NCBI RefSeq assembly: GCF_001886735.1
Contig: NZ_CP018076.1
Location: forward strand, 558,001 to 622,000
DNA from: Sulfitobacter alexandrii
GTDB lineage: Bacteria > Pseudomonadota > Alphaproteobacteria > Rhodobacterales > Rhodobacteraceae
DNA length: 64,000 nucleotides
Direction: 5' to 3'
Each line of letters starts with the position of its first letter. Within the stretch, counting starts at the first letter, position 1. Positions 8,603-16,551 of the stretch are shown in pieces. Made by a program: the position numbers and the translations under genes. The notes under the pieces are model-generated. The model saw nothing but the letters and a program-made list of their open reading frames with translations, made no database searches and was not told where the DNA came from.

Positions 8603-8977
8603 TCAGGTATGGTCCGGACCGTCATCGCGGCCACGACCCCTGCCGCCATTGCGGCCGCCGTTGTCATCGCCCGGTGCATCGTCTGCGCCGCGACCCCTGC
8701 CGCCGTTGCGGCCACCGTTGTCATCGCCGGGTGCATCGTCCGCGCCGCGACCCCTGCCGCCCCGTCCGCCACCGTTGTCGTCGTTTCCATCATGGCCGGC
8801 CCCGTCGTCGGCACCGTGGCCCCCGCGGATCTGGATGATCTGGGCGTCGCCATGCCCGGACAGATCGAAGGCGGTGCGCGACAGGTGCGGCGCGGCCTGC
8901 GCAGCGGCGGGACCGAGAGCCATGGCGAAAGCGGTCAGAATGGCGGCTTTGACTCCGTTTTGCAGAAAGGTGTTCAT
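8603..8977 (-). CDS. Small secreted Gly/Asp/Arg-rich repeat protein of unknown function
   Basis: I do not recognise a family. The 124-residue product has a clear signal peptide (MNTFLQNGVKAAILTAF, hydrophobic core, AAAQAA cut region). About 30 residues of ordinary sequence follow, then a tail of about 70 residues made almost only of G, D, R, N and A. The tail is built on a 19-residue unit, GRGADDAPGDDNGGRNGGR, encoded by a 57-bp DNA repeat. The ATG at 8977 is chosen because GGAGGATAATCTC precedes it; the longer upstream extension lacks coding character. The tail is mixed-charge and probably unstructured; DDN-type segments could bind calcium, which is speculation. It is divergent from a two-component system at 9194-11280, a possible regulator. 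Confidence 0.6.
   Translation of the reverse strand: MNTFLQNGVKAAILTAFAMALGPAAAQAAPHLSRTAFDLSGHGDAQIIQIRGGHGADDGAGHDGNDDNGGGRGGRGRGADDAPGDDNGGRNGGRGRGADDAPGDDNGGRNGGRGRGRDDGPDHT
8634..8783. repeat. 57-bp tandem repeat, about 2.6 copies
   Basis: Units begin at 8634, 8691 and 8748 with CGACCCCTGCCGCC. The first two are full 57-bp copies with a few substitutions and the third is partial and more diverged. The period of 57 keeps frame and encodes a 19-residue unit in the leftward gene, so copy number can vary without breaking it. Confidence 0.85.
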
Positions 8978-9193
8978 GAGATTATCCTCCGTTGGGCCGG
9001 GGCTCCAGTGCCCGGGCTGATCCCATCTGGCATACCCGTTTTCGCCTTGGCGACAGGGTCCAGACCCCTGCCACCCCGGCCCGGACCTGCGGACGCGGAT
9101 CATCCGACGATCCGCTGCAAAAGCTTCGGACCTTGGTCTGATGACACTTGATTTCAGAACGGCGCGACCGCCTTGTAGCCTTGTGCAACAAGG

Positions 9194-10642
9194 ATGACGC
9201 CCGTGGCGACACTGGAAGAGAATCTTGCCGCATCGCGCGGCGCAGGCCTTGCCGCGCCTCTTGCGCGGTGGCTGGCTGCATGGCCGCTGCACCACCGCTT
9301 CGCGATGGTGGGCAGCTTTGTCACCCTTGTCGGGATGGCCGTGATCGGCTCCCTCGTCAGCACGAGTATCGAAAGCAGCGTTGTCCGGAACTCGGCAATC
9401 TCCAGCGCCGTCTACATGGAGAGTTTCATCGCGCCGATGTCACAGGAGCTTGCCAGTTCGCAGCGCCTTTCGGACGGAACCGTTGCGCGCATGGAAGCCC
9501 TGCTCAAACAGCCTCCGCTCTCCGAGCGGGTGGTTTCCGCGAAGATATGGAGACCGGACGGTTTGCTTGCCTTCAGCAGCGATGCGGACCTGATCGGAAG
9601 GACGTTCCCTCCGAGTGATGACCTTCTGGAGGCTTGGCGGGGCGACCTCAATGCATCTTTCGACGATCTCGAGGGAGCCGAGAGCCTGCGGGAGCGCGAG
9701 TCCGGTGTGCCTCTGCTCGAGGTCTACAACCCAATCCATTCGATCCTTACCGGTGAGATCATCGCCGTCGCGGAATTCTACCTCGATGCAACGGAGCTCG
9801 AAGCGGACCTGCGCGCTGCGCATGTCCGTGCCTGGGCCGTGGTCGCATTGGTCACCGGAATTACCTTCCTTGCCCTGTTCGGCATCGTCAGGTCGGGCAG
9901 CCGCACGATCGAGGACCAGACCCACCGGCTGACCGCGCAATTGGCCGAACTCGCCCGGATCTCGGCTCAGAACGAGGCGCTGCGGACACGCGTCGAGGTG
10001 GCGTCGCAGCGGGTGAGCGAGACCAATGAACGTTACATGCGCCGGGTCAGTGCCGAGTTGCACGACGGTCCGGCCCAGGCGTTGGCGCTGGCGTCCCTTC
10101 GACTTGACGCGCTCATGCGTCGCGCCGGCGTGACGCCGGGTGATCCCGAGGCGCAGATGTTGCGCGATTGCCTCGGCGAAGCGTTGCGGGATGTGCGCGA
10201 TCTCTGCAGCGGCCTCACGCTGCCGGAACTTGAAGGTCTTTCCGTGTCGGAAACGCTCGATCTTGCGATCCGGGCGCACGAGCGTCGGTCCGGCGTCACG
10301 GTGGACCGTGCGTTCCTCCACGAACCAGCGATGATGAAGCCCGCGCCGCATCCCTTCCTTATCTGCATCTACCGTTTCGTACAGGAAGGGCTGATGAACG
10401 CCTTCCGCCACGCGCCGGGAGCACGGGTGAGGGTCAAGGCACATACGGAGCCTGGCCGAACCATCATCGAAGTGCAGGACGAAGGCCCCGGTTTCAACAT
10501 CGCCACGCGTACACTCGGCGGATTGGGGCTGCCCGGCCTGCGTGAACGTGTCGAGAGCATCGGCGGCAGTTTCGAGATCAAGAGCAGCCCCCAGAGCGGC
10601 ACGTCGCTGACCATGAGCCTTCAGACGGGGGCGCTGTGGTGA
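9194..10642 (+). CDS. NarL-type sensor histidine kinase (HisKA_3)
   Basis: A 482-residue membrane kinase. Membrane segments lie at about 36-58 and 212-232 and flank a sensor domain of about 150 residues with an IWRPDGLLAFSSDADLIG core, suggesting a periplasmic sensor fold. A coiled coil (about 238-280) leads to the dimerisation helix with phospho-acceptor His290 in ELHDGPAQALALASLRLD. The ATPase domain has the N box (VQEGLMNAFRHA) and the G1 and G2 glycine boxes (EVQDEGPGF; GGLGLPGLRERVESIGG). The stop overlaps the start of the response regulator gene, so they form a cognate pair. The signal is unknown. Confidence 0.93.
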   Translation: MTPVATLEENLAASRGAGLAAPLARWLAAWPLHHRFAMVGSFVTLVGMAVIGSLVSTSIESSVVRNSAISSAVYMESFIAPMSQELASSQRLSDGTVARMEALLKQPPLSERVVSAKIWRPDGLLAFSSDADLIGRTFPPSDDLLEAWRGDLNASFDDLEGAESLRERESGVPLLEVYNPIHSILTGEIIAVAEFYLDATELEADLRAAHVRAWAVVALVTGITFLALFGIVRSGSRTIEDQTHRLTAQLAELARISAQNEALRTRVEVASQRVSETNERYMRRVSAELHDGPAQALALASLRLDALMRRAGVTPGDPEAQMLRDCLGEALRDVRDLCSGLTLPELEGLSVSETLDLAIRAHERRSGVTVDRAFLHEPAMMKPAPHPFLICIYRFVQEGLMNAFRHAPGARVRVKAHTEPGRTIIEVQDEGPGFNIATRTLGGLGLPGLRERVESIGGSFEIKSSPQSGTSLTMSLQTGALW

Positions 10643-11280
10643 CCTCGAAGATCCAGATCATCGTCGCGGACGACCACCCCCTGTTTCGCGGCGGTGTCGT
10701 TCTGACCCTGCAGGAACACGGCGGCTTCACCGTCGTGGCGCAGGCCGGGACGGCAGAGGAGGCTGTCGCCGCCGTCGAGGCGCATTTGCCCGAGGTCATC
10801 CTGCTCGATATCTCCATGCCGGGATCGGGCCTTGCCGCCGCGGCGGAGATCGCCCGCCGCTTTCCCGCCGTGGCCATCGTCATGCTGACCGCTTCGGAGG
10901 CTGATGACGACCTGCTGACGGCCCTCAAGGTGGGCGCGCGCGGCTACGCGCTGAAAGGCATAAGCGAGAACGCGTTGACCGATATCCTGCTGAGCGTTGC
11001 CGCAGGCGCATCCTATGTGCCACCGGCATTGGCCGGCCGCGTGCTTGCCGCGCTTCAGGACAGGCGCAACATGCGGTTGCCCGAAGTCGAGGAACTGACG
11101 GATCGGGAGACGGACATCCTGAGGCATGTCGCGTTGGGCCAGAGCAACAAGGAAATCGCCCGCGCGCTCGGGCTGCAGGAAAAGACCATCAAGCACTACA
11201 TGACCAATATCCTGCAGAAACTGCAGGTGCGAAACCGCGTCGAAGCTGCCCTGAAGGCGCGTGAACTCGGCTTGTCATGA
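10636..11280 (+). CDS. NarL/FixJ family response regulator
   Basis: A 214-residue regulator that starts at one of two GTGs (10636 or 10639) overlapping the kinase gene. The receiver domain has the acidic pair VADDHP near residue 12, phospho-acceptor Asp58 in ILLDISMPG, and the conserved Thr/Ser and Lys (MLTASEADD, GYALKG). The LuxR-type helix-turn-helix lies at about 150-205: LTDRETDILRHVALGQSNKE and KTIKHYMTNILQKL. It is the partner of the upstream kinase. Likely targets are unknown; the repeat-protein gene across the divergent gap is one candidate. Confidence 0.94.
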   Translation: MVTSKIQIIVADDHPLFRGGVVLTLQEHGGFTVVAQAGTAEEAVAAVEAHLPEVILLDISMPGSGLAAAAEIARRFPAVAIVMLTASEADDDLLTALKVGARGYALKGISENALTDILLSVAAGASYVPPALAGRVLAALQDRRNMRLPEVEELTDRETDILRHVALGQSNKEIARALGLQEKTIKHYMTNILQKLQVRNRVEAALKARELGLS

Positions 11281-11542
11281 CAACCGGCTCCGAAATTGTT
11301 GTCGCCTTTCGGCTTGGAAAAACATCCGATCCTTTTCCTGCAAGGGAAAGTCGGAGCGACGCGCGCACGCGCGTGAGAGGGCGACGCTGGCGCCCATGGG
11401 CCTGAGCCGGCGGCGGGTGCGCGAATTGTTCATTGAAGTGCTGCAGGGCCGGGGCTGACCGCGACGGGCCCAGGGTGGTGATATCGTTGGCAGGGGGGCG
11501 TTCGGCTTGACACCCCCCTGCGTGACACGAGCAGAGCGTCGC
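11281..11542. other. Intergenic gap with stem-loops, no supported gene
   Basis: This 262-base gap separates two convergent genes. It holds a short stem (ACGCGCG/CGCGCGT near 11360) and a perfect 9-bp inverted repeat, GCAGGGGGG (11490-11498) with CCCCCCTGC (11513-11521), spaced by 14 bases. Neither has a T run. A frame running through to 11458 starts inside the response-regulator gene and shows no family features. The repeats may end transcription from both sides. Confidence 0.5.
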
Positions 11543-12136
11543 TCAGGTGTGGCGGATCTCGGTGCCGAGGACTTTGAGACATTCCCGCATGAATGCGGCG
11601 AGTGCCGTCCAGCCCTTGGCTGAAACCATCGTTCCGTCGACGTAGGCTTCCTTGGGATCGGCATCGTAGTAGATGCCGCCCACCGCCGTGACCTCGGGCG
11701 CGCAGGCCCCGAGGCCGGCGACGGTCTTTCCTTCGAGCACGCCGGGCACTGCCATCAGGATTTGCACCCCGTGACAAATGGTGAAGATCGGCTTTCCGGT
11801 CTCGTGAAAATGTTTGACGATCGCCTGGACGCGGGGATCGGTGCGGATGTACTCTGGACCCCGGCCACCGGCCGCGTAGACCGCGTCGTAGCTGTCGAGT
11901 TCGGCTTCAGCTTCGGAAAAGGTCTTGTTGATCTCGGCATTGTGGCCGGGTTTCTCCGTATAGGTCTGGTGGCCTTCGAAATCGTGCAGCGAGGTGGCGA
12001 TCATATCGCCTGCATTCTTGTCGGGGCATACCACGTGCACGGTGTGGCCAACGGCCTCCATGCCCTGCTGGTAGACGTAGATTTCATACTCCTCGGTGAA
12101 TTCACCGCAGAGCATGAGGATTTTCTTGCCGCTCAT
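11543..12136 (-). CDS. DJ-1/PfpI family protein
   Basis: A 197-residue single-domain DJ-1/PfpI protein. The nucleophile elbow is ICHGVQIL with Cys121 followed by His122, and the early glutamate lies in GEFTEEYE. FEGHQTYTEKPGHNAEINKTF is an insertion seen in the larger PfpI-type members. Known family roles include glyoxalase III, deglycase or chaperone and protease-like activities, so the exact job is not settled. It is the last gene of the GntR-ABC operon, 63 bases behind the binding-protein gene. A link to reactive sugar breakdown products is plausible but inferred. Confidence 0.9.
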   Translation of the reverse strand: MSGKKILMLCGEFTEEYEIYVYQQGMEAVGHTVHVVCPDKNAGDMIATSLHDFEGHQTYTEKPGHNAEINKTFSEAEAELDSYDAVYAAGGRGPEYIRTDPRVQAIVKHFHETGKPIFTICHGVQILMAVPGVLEGKTVAGLGACAPEVTAVGGIYYDADPKEAYVDGTMVSAKGWTALAAFMRECLKVLGTEIRHT

Positions 12137-12164
12137 GTGGGCCTCCTTGAAAGGTGTGTAAGAT

Positions 12165-12188
12165 CGCCGGCCACCGTGGCGGCCGGCG
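12165..12188 (-). terminator. Stem-loop between the sugar-binding-protein gene and the DJ-1 gene
   Basis: CGCCGGCC (12165-12172) pairs perfectly with GGCCGGCG (12181-12188) across an 8-base loop. There is no T run, so it may act as a processing or stability element or a partial terminator that limits the downstream gene. Confidence 0.5.
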
Positions 12189-12199
12189 CGTGTTCGGGC

Positions 12200-13165
12200 T
12201 CAGAACGGGGAGTCGGGGAAGTAGAACTGGTCCGCGTTCTCGGGGGTGATGAGCGGCGCGTCCAGCTTGAACGAGCCGCGCATCGGGGCCTGGCCGGCGA
12301 ATTGCGCGGCGGTCATGAACATGGCCGAAGCAATCATCGACGGTGCGTAGGGGGTCGAGATCGGCGTGCGTTCGTCGCCCGCCATGACCATTTCGATCAC
12401 CTGCTTCATACCGTTGCCGCCGAGGGCGTACTTCACGTCGTCCCGCCCGGCCATGTCGACTGCCTCGAGCACACCAAGCAGCATGTCGTCATCGTTCGCC
12501 CAGACGGCATCGATGTTCGGATACTTGCCAAGGTAGTCCTGCATCAGCGTGAAGGCTTCATCCTGGTTCCAGTTGGCGTACTGGATATCGAGAATCTTGA
12601 TGTCGGATTTGTCGATCACCTCGGTGAAGCCCTGAATGCGCTCATCGTCGATCACGGTTGGAATGCCGCGCAGAACGACGATCTCCCCTTCGCCGCCCAG
12701 TTTGTCGACCAACCATTCCGCGGTGTTCGCACCCACGGCGATGTTGTCGCCCGCGACGTAGAGATCCTGAATCGACGGATCGGCGAGCCCGCGGTCGACG
12801 ACGGTGATGAAGGTGCCGTTCGAGGCGACCTGTTCCACCGGGCCGGTCAACTCTTCCGAGGTGAACGGAAGGATGACCAGGGCATCCAGTTCGTTGGTCG
12901 CCGAAAGGTCTTCGAGCGACGACACCTGCGCCGTCGCCGACGATGCGGTCGATACGATCACGTCGATGTTGGGATAGGCTTCCTCGATCTGGCGCTCGGC
13001 CTCCTGCGCATGATAGACGACGCCGCCCGTCCAGCCGTGGGTCGCGGCCGGAATGGACACCGCGATGGTGAACTCCGTATCCTGAGCGTGTGCAGTGGTG
13101 GCGACAAGCCCCCCTGCGATGACTGCGGCCGACAGGAATGTCGTGCCCTTGTTGCTGGTCTTCAT
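12200..13165 (-). CDS. Sugar ABC transporter substrate-binding protein (RbsB-like)
   Basis: A 321-residue periplasmic binding protein of the ribose/galactose type. The signal peptide covers about residues 1-27 and ends TTAHA before QDTEFTIAVS. The first lobe shows VSIPAATHGWTGGVVYHAQ, the hallmark of class-B sugar binders. Hinge-region features are DALVILPF, VVDRGL, IDAVWANDDDM and GGNGMKQVIEMV. It works with the permease and the double ATPase upstream in the same operon. The ligand may be a pentose, polyol or short sugar acid; sequence alone does not decide it. Confidence 0.92.
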   Translation of the reverse strand: MKTSNKGTTFLSAAVIAGGLVATTAHAQDTEFTIAVSIPAATHGWTGGVVYHAQEAERQIEEAYPNIDVIVSTASSATAQVSSLEDLSATNELDALVILPFTSEELTGPVEQVASNGTFITVVDRGLADPSIQDLYVAGDNIAVGANTAEWLVDKLGGEGEIVVLRGIPTVIDDERIQGFTEVIDKSDIKILDIQYANWNQDEAFTLMQDYLGKYPNIDAVWANDDDMLLGVLEAVDMAGRDDVKYALGGNGMKQVIEMVMAGDERTPISTPYAPSMIASAMFMTAAQFAGQAPMRGSFKLDAPLITPENADQFYFPDSPF

Positions 13166-13205
13166 GGTTTCCTCCTCCGTTGGTTGATAGAAAGCCCGCG
13201 CAGCG

Positions 13206-14201
13206 TCAGCGCGCGCTTGTGAAGCGGTGAGCCAGCATGGCGATGATGATGATCGCCCCCTGGACCGCGGCCACGAGGTATTCCGACACCATGTCCGACA
13301 GGACCATGACGTTGGCGATGACCTCGAGAATGAGTGCGCCCGCGACCGTGCCCCAGATGTGGGCCTTGCCTCCGCGCAGAAGCGTGCCGCCGATGACGAC
13401 CGCCGTGATGACCTGAAGCTCCCACAATTGCCCGGTTGTCGGCGTCGCGGCGCCCAGTCGGGGCACGTAGCAGATGGCCGCGACAGCGACGCAGAAACCC
13501 TGGATCACGAACGCCATGGTCCGGACGCGTCCGACATGCACACCCGAGAAACGGGCGACGTCCGAGTTCGACCCGACCGCGGTGACACGGCGGCCATATT
13601 TCGTCCGGTAGAGAACGAAGGCACCGATCAGCGCGACGACGACGGTGATGATCACCGGGTAGGGCACCCCGAGGAAATCTCCGAAATACAGGGGCCGGTA
13701 GGCGCTGCGCAGGCTGCGGTCGATCGACAGCGAACCGCCGTCGGTCATGTAGGTGATGAAGGCGCGGAATATGCCCATGGTGCCAAGCGTCACGATGAAG
13801 GGTTCGATGCGCCCCACGGTTATGATCAGCCCGTTCATGAGCCCGCAAAGAGACCCGACCACCAGCGCGACCAAGGCGCCGACCGGGATCGCCCACACCC
13901 CGATCTGCGGCGCGAGGCTGTTCATCGCCATGATCATGATGCCGACGACAAAGGCCATCATCGAACCGATCGACAAATCCAGTCCCCCGGTCGCGATCAC
14001 GAAGGTCGCTCCGACGCCGATGATGGCGATGAACGCACTGCGCGTGATGACGTTCATCAGGTTGTTCGCGGCCATGAAATTGGAATTGATCAGTGCGCCA
14101 AGCAGGACGATCAGCGCCAACGCAATGAAGGGCGCCATATCGGCCCAGCGGATCCTGAACCCTTCGCTTTCCGGAAGTGATGCGATTTCGGCGCTGCTCA
14201 T
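13206..14201 (-). CDS. Sugar ABC transporter permease (RbsC-like)
   Basis: A 331-residue inner-membrane protein with about ten hydrophobic segments. The RbsC family motif ATGGLDLSIGSMMAFV lies in the first third, and RRVTAVGSNSDVARFSGVHV is the cytoplasmic loop that contacts the ATPase. GGTLLRGGKAHIWGTVAGA is the typical late glycine-rich segment. Its start overlaps the ATPase stop by four bases, so the two are translationally coupled. It should form a homodimeric channel with the neighbouring ATPase. Confidence 0.93.
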   Translation of the reverse strand: MSSAEIASLPESEGFRIRWADMAPFIALALIVLLGALINSNFMAANNLMNVITRSAFIAIIGVGATFVIATGGLDLSIGSMMAFVVGIMIMAMNSLAPQIGVWAIPVGALVALVVGSLCGLMNGLIITVGRIEPFIVTLGTMGIFRAFITYMTDGGSLSIDRSLRSAYRPLYFGDFLGVPYPVIITVVVALIGAFVLYRTKYGRRVTAVGSNSDVARFSGVHVGRVRTMAFVIQGFCVAVAAICYVPRLGAATPTTGQLWELQVITAVVIGGTLLRGGKAHIWGTVAGALILEVIANVMVLSDMVSEYLVAAVQGAIIIIAMLAHRFTSAR

Positions 14202-15760
14202 GCGGTTTTCCTCCCCTCGGTGTCGTTGCCGCTCGAGGCGGCGGCGTAGACGACGTTCTGTTCAGTGATGTCTTCGCCCGTCAGTTCGACGACGAAGCGC
14301 CCGCCGCGCATGACGAGCACGCGGTCGGACAGGCCCACGAGTTCGGGCAACTCGGACGAGATCACCACGCAGGCTTTCCCGGCCCGGACGAGGTCGTCGA
14401 TGAAGTGGTAGATCTGGCTCTTGTTGCCGATGTCGATGCCGCGTGTCGGTTCGTCGATGATGACGACGGACGGATCCGCGAGCATGACCTTGGCCAGAAG
14501 CAGTTTCTGCTGGTTGCCGCCCGACAGTTGCCCGGCTTCGATGGACAGCGAGCGGACCCGGATATCGTATTCCTGAACCGTCGATTTCACCGACCGGACT
14601 TCCTTGCGGCGGTCCAGCCGTACGCCGGGATTGACCTTGCCGAGTGCCTGAAGCGTCAGGTTCGGACCAAGGCCCTCGTTCAGCAGCAGGCCCTTACCCT
14701 TCCGGTCTTCCGTCAGATAGACGAGACCCGCCGACATCATCTTCTGGACATCCGGCTTGGTGATGGATTTGCCGTTCACCGTGATCGCCCGCGCCTGCGC
14801 GGGGCGCAGGCCCATCAGGCCCTCGATCAGTTCGGTCCGCCCGGCGCCGATCATGCCACCCAGGCCCAGCACTTCGCCCGGACGGGCCGTGAAGCTGCCC
14901 ACGAACTTGCCGTGATCGACCGACAGATCCTCGACGGCCAGTATCGGATCGGTCGTGGCCGGGCCGCGTTTCGGCGGGTAGAGCATCGACAATTCGCGGC
15001 CCACCATGAGCTCCGCCATGCGGCGCTGATCCATTTCGCGCGCGCGCCATGTGCCGATCATCTCGCCGTCGCGCAGGACGGTGACGCGGTCGGCCAGGGC
15101 TTCGACCTCTTCCAGCCGGTGCGAGATATAGAGCACCGCCACGCCTTGATCGCGCAGATTGCGGACGATGCCCAACAAGGCATCGACTTCATCGTTCGCC
15201 AGCATTGCCGTCGGTTCATCGAGGATCACGACCTTGCGGTCGTCCAGCAACGCCCTTGCGATCTGAACCAGCTGTCGTTGCGCCAGAGGCATGTCGCCGA
15301 CGCGCGTCGTGGGGCGCGCAACGCACCCGACGCGCTCCAGCACCTCGGCGGTGCGGCGGTTCATCGCGCGGTCGTCCACCCGCAGTCCGCGCGAAAGTTC
15401 CCGCCCGAGAAAGAGGTTCTGCGCCACGGTAAGATCGGCTGCGAGAAGGATTTCCTGATGCACGAGAACGATGCCGGCGTCTTCTGCCTGCACGGCGTCG
15501 GCAAAGGCCACCGTCTGGCCCGACATCTCAAGAGACCCTTCGGTCGGGGGCGTATGGCCCGACAGCATCTTCATCAACGTGGATTTGCCGGCGCCGTTCT
15601 CTCCGATGATCGCGTGCACCTCGCCTGCACGGATATCGAGGGTCACACCGCTGAGAACGGTGATCGGGCCATAGGCCTTCGACAGGCCGTCGGCGCGCAG
15701 GACCGCAGGTTCAGACACCGCCGGGGCATCCTGCAGGGTATCGGGCCGGGGTTGGTTCAT
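14198..15760 (-). CDS. Sugar ABC transporter ATP-binding protein, two ATPase domains (RbsA-like)
   Basis: A 520-residue cytoplasmic protein with two tandem ABC domains. The first has Walker A GENGAGKSTLMKML, the signature LAQRQLVQIARALL and Walker B KVVILDEPTAML. The second has the degenerate Walker A MIGAGRTELIEGLM that is usual for the RbsA/MglA family, with signature LSGGNQQKLLLAKVM and VVIIDEPTRGID. It energises uptake through the downstream permease. The first codons overlap the end of the GntR gene by four bases. Confidence 0.94.
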   Translation of the reverse strand: MNQPRPDTLQDAPAVSEPAVLRADGLSKAYGPITVLSGVTLDIRAGEVHAIIGENGAGKSTLMKMLSGHTPPTEGSLEMSGQTVAFADAVQAEDAGIVLVHQEILLAADLTVAQNLFLGRELSRGLRVDDRAMNRRTAEVLERVGCVARPTTRVGDMPLAQRQLVQIARALLDDRKVVILDEPTAMLANDEVDALLGIVRNLRDQGVAVLYISHRLEEVEALADRVTVLRDGEMIGTWRAREMDQRRMAELMVGRELSMLYPPKRGPATTDPILAVEDLSVDHGKFVGSFTARPGEVLGLGGMIGAGRTELIEGLMGLRPAQARAITVNGKSITKPDVQKMMSAGLVYLTEDRKGKGLLLNEGLGPNLTLQALGKVNPGVRLDRRKEVRSVKSTVQEYDIRVRSLSIEAGQLSGGNQQKLLLAKVMLADPSVVIIDEPTRGIDIGNKSQIYHFIDDLVRAGKACVVISSELPELVGLSDRVLVMRGGRFVVELTGEDITEQNVVYAAASSGNDTEGRKTA

Positions 15761-16443
15761 TCGAAGGCCGCCACGAGCCGATCGTGTGAAAAGCTGATGT
15801 GATCGTGCATTGCCTTGTAAGCCGCATCGGGATCGCCGGCCCTGAATGCCGCGAGCAATTGCTCGTGCTCTTCCAGTGCCTCCTGCGTGACACGGGTGTG
15901 AAACATAAGGCGAAAGATGTGCAGATGGATGTGCTGGTCATTCAACGCCTGCCGTACCGTGGCATTGTCGGCGACCTTGAGTATCTCGTCGTGGAAATGC
16001 GCATCCGCCCGGGCGAAGCGAGAATAGCGGCTGTTGCGGTCGACCGGCTGCTCGCCCTTTTCCATGTCGGCCGCCGCAGCTTCGATGTCTGCGAGCGTTT
16101 CCGGCGTCAGTTTCAGGCAGGCCTGCCGGGCGCTTTCGGGTTCCAGCATCAGGCGGAACTTGTAGAGGTCATCGAATTCCTTGTGGGTCAGTTGCGGTGA
16201 GGCGGAATACCCGATCAGGTGGGCCTTTCGCACCAGACCCTCCCTTTCAAGTCGGGTCAGAGCTTCGCGGACAGGTGTTTGCGACACGTTGAGGTCACGT
16301 GAGAGCCCGTCGATCGGGATGCGTGCGCCCGGCGGAATCTCCAGCGCCATGATGCGTTCGTAGATTCGCTGATGCACGCTTTCGGCGATGCTTGGCGGGC
16401 GCACGAGCGCGCCTTTTTCACTGATATTTGCCGCTTCAGCCAT
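15757..16443 (-). CDS. GntR family regulator (FadR subfamily, FCD domain)
   Basis: A 228-residue repressor-type protein. The winged helix lies at about residues 20-85 (IYERIMALEIPPGARIPIDG, SRDLNVSQTPVREALTRLEREGLV). The all-helical FCD ligand domain follows, with metal/ligand histidines in ADAHFHDEILK and LHIFRLMFHTR. It is the first gene of the ABC operon and faces the dehydrogenase operon across a 108-base AT-rich promoter region, so it probably controls both directions. FCD proteins usually sense small carboxylates or sugar acids. Confidence 0.93.
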   Translation of the reverse strand: MAEAANISEKGALVRPPSIAESVHQRIYERIMALEIPPGARIPIDGLSRDLNVSQTPVREALTRLEREGLVRKAHLIGYSASPQLTHKEFDDLYKFRLMLEPESARQACLKLTPETLADIEAAAADMEKGEQPVDRNSRYSRFARADAHFHDEILKVADNATVRQALNDQHIHLHIFRLMFHTRVTQEALEEHEQLLAAFRAGDPDAAYKAMHDHISFSHDRLVAAFE

Positions 16444-16467
16444 TTGCGCCTCTTCCCATCAGCATCC

Positions 16468-16529
16468 TTGACAAGACCGAACCTAACACTAATAGGATAT
16501 CGTGTGTCAAATACAATATCATATACGAT
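16468..16529 (+). promoter_or_regulatory. Divergent promoter region with candidate GntR operator
   Basis: TTGACA at 16468-16473 looks like a -35 box for the rightward operon, with TAGGAT at 16493-16498 as a weak -10 at a long spacing. Two inverted copies of an ATCGTRTRT-like half site lie at about 16499-16507 and 16521-16529. TCATATACGA (16519-16528) is itself nearly symmetric. These fit a FadR-type GntR operator overlapping the promoter. Confidence 0.42.
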
Positions 16530-16551
16530 TTTGTGAAAGGAGAATTTGCGG

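Noticed and set aside
8634-8783. Repeats considered as a CRISPR array
   Set aside because: The units are contiguous 57-bp direct repeats without spacers, and they encode a protein tail.
8449-8838. 129-codon plus-strand frame over the repeat region
   Set aside because: It is an Arg/His/Cys-rich antisense reading of the 57-bp repeat; the opposite frame has a signal peptide and ribosome site.
11261-11458. Possible 65-residue small gene after the response regulator
   Set aside because: It starts inside the regulator gene in another frame, lacks a ribosome site and shows no conserved feature.
14177-15802. 541-codon frame opposite the double ATPase
   Set aside because: Antisense shadow; Walker and signature motifs are on the other strand.
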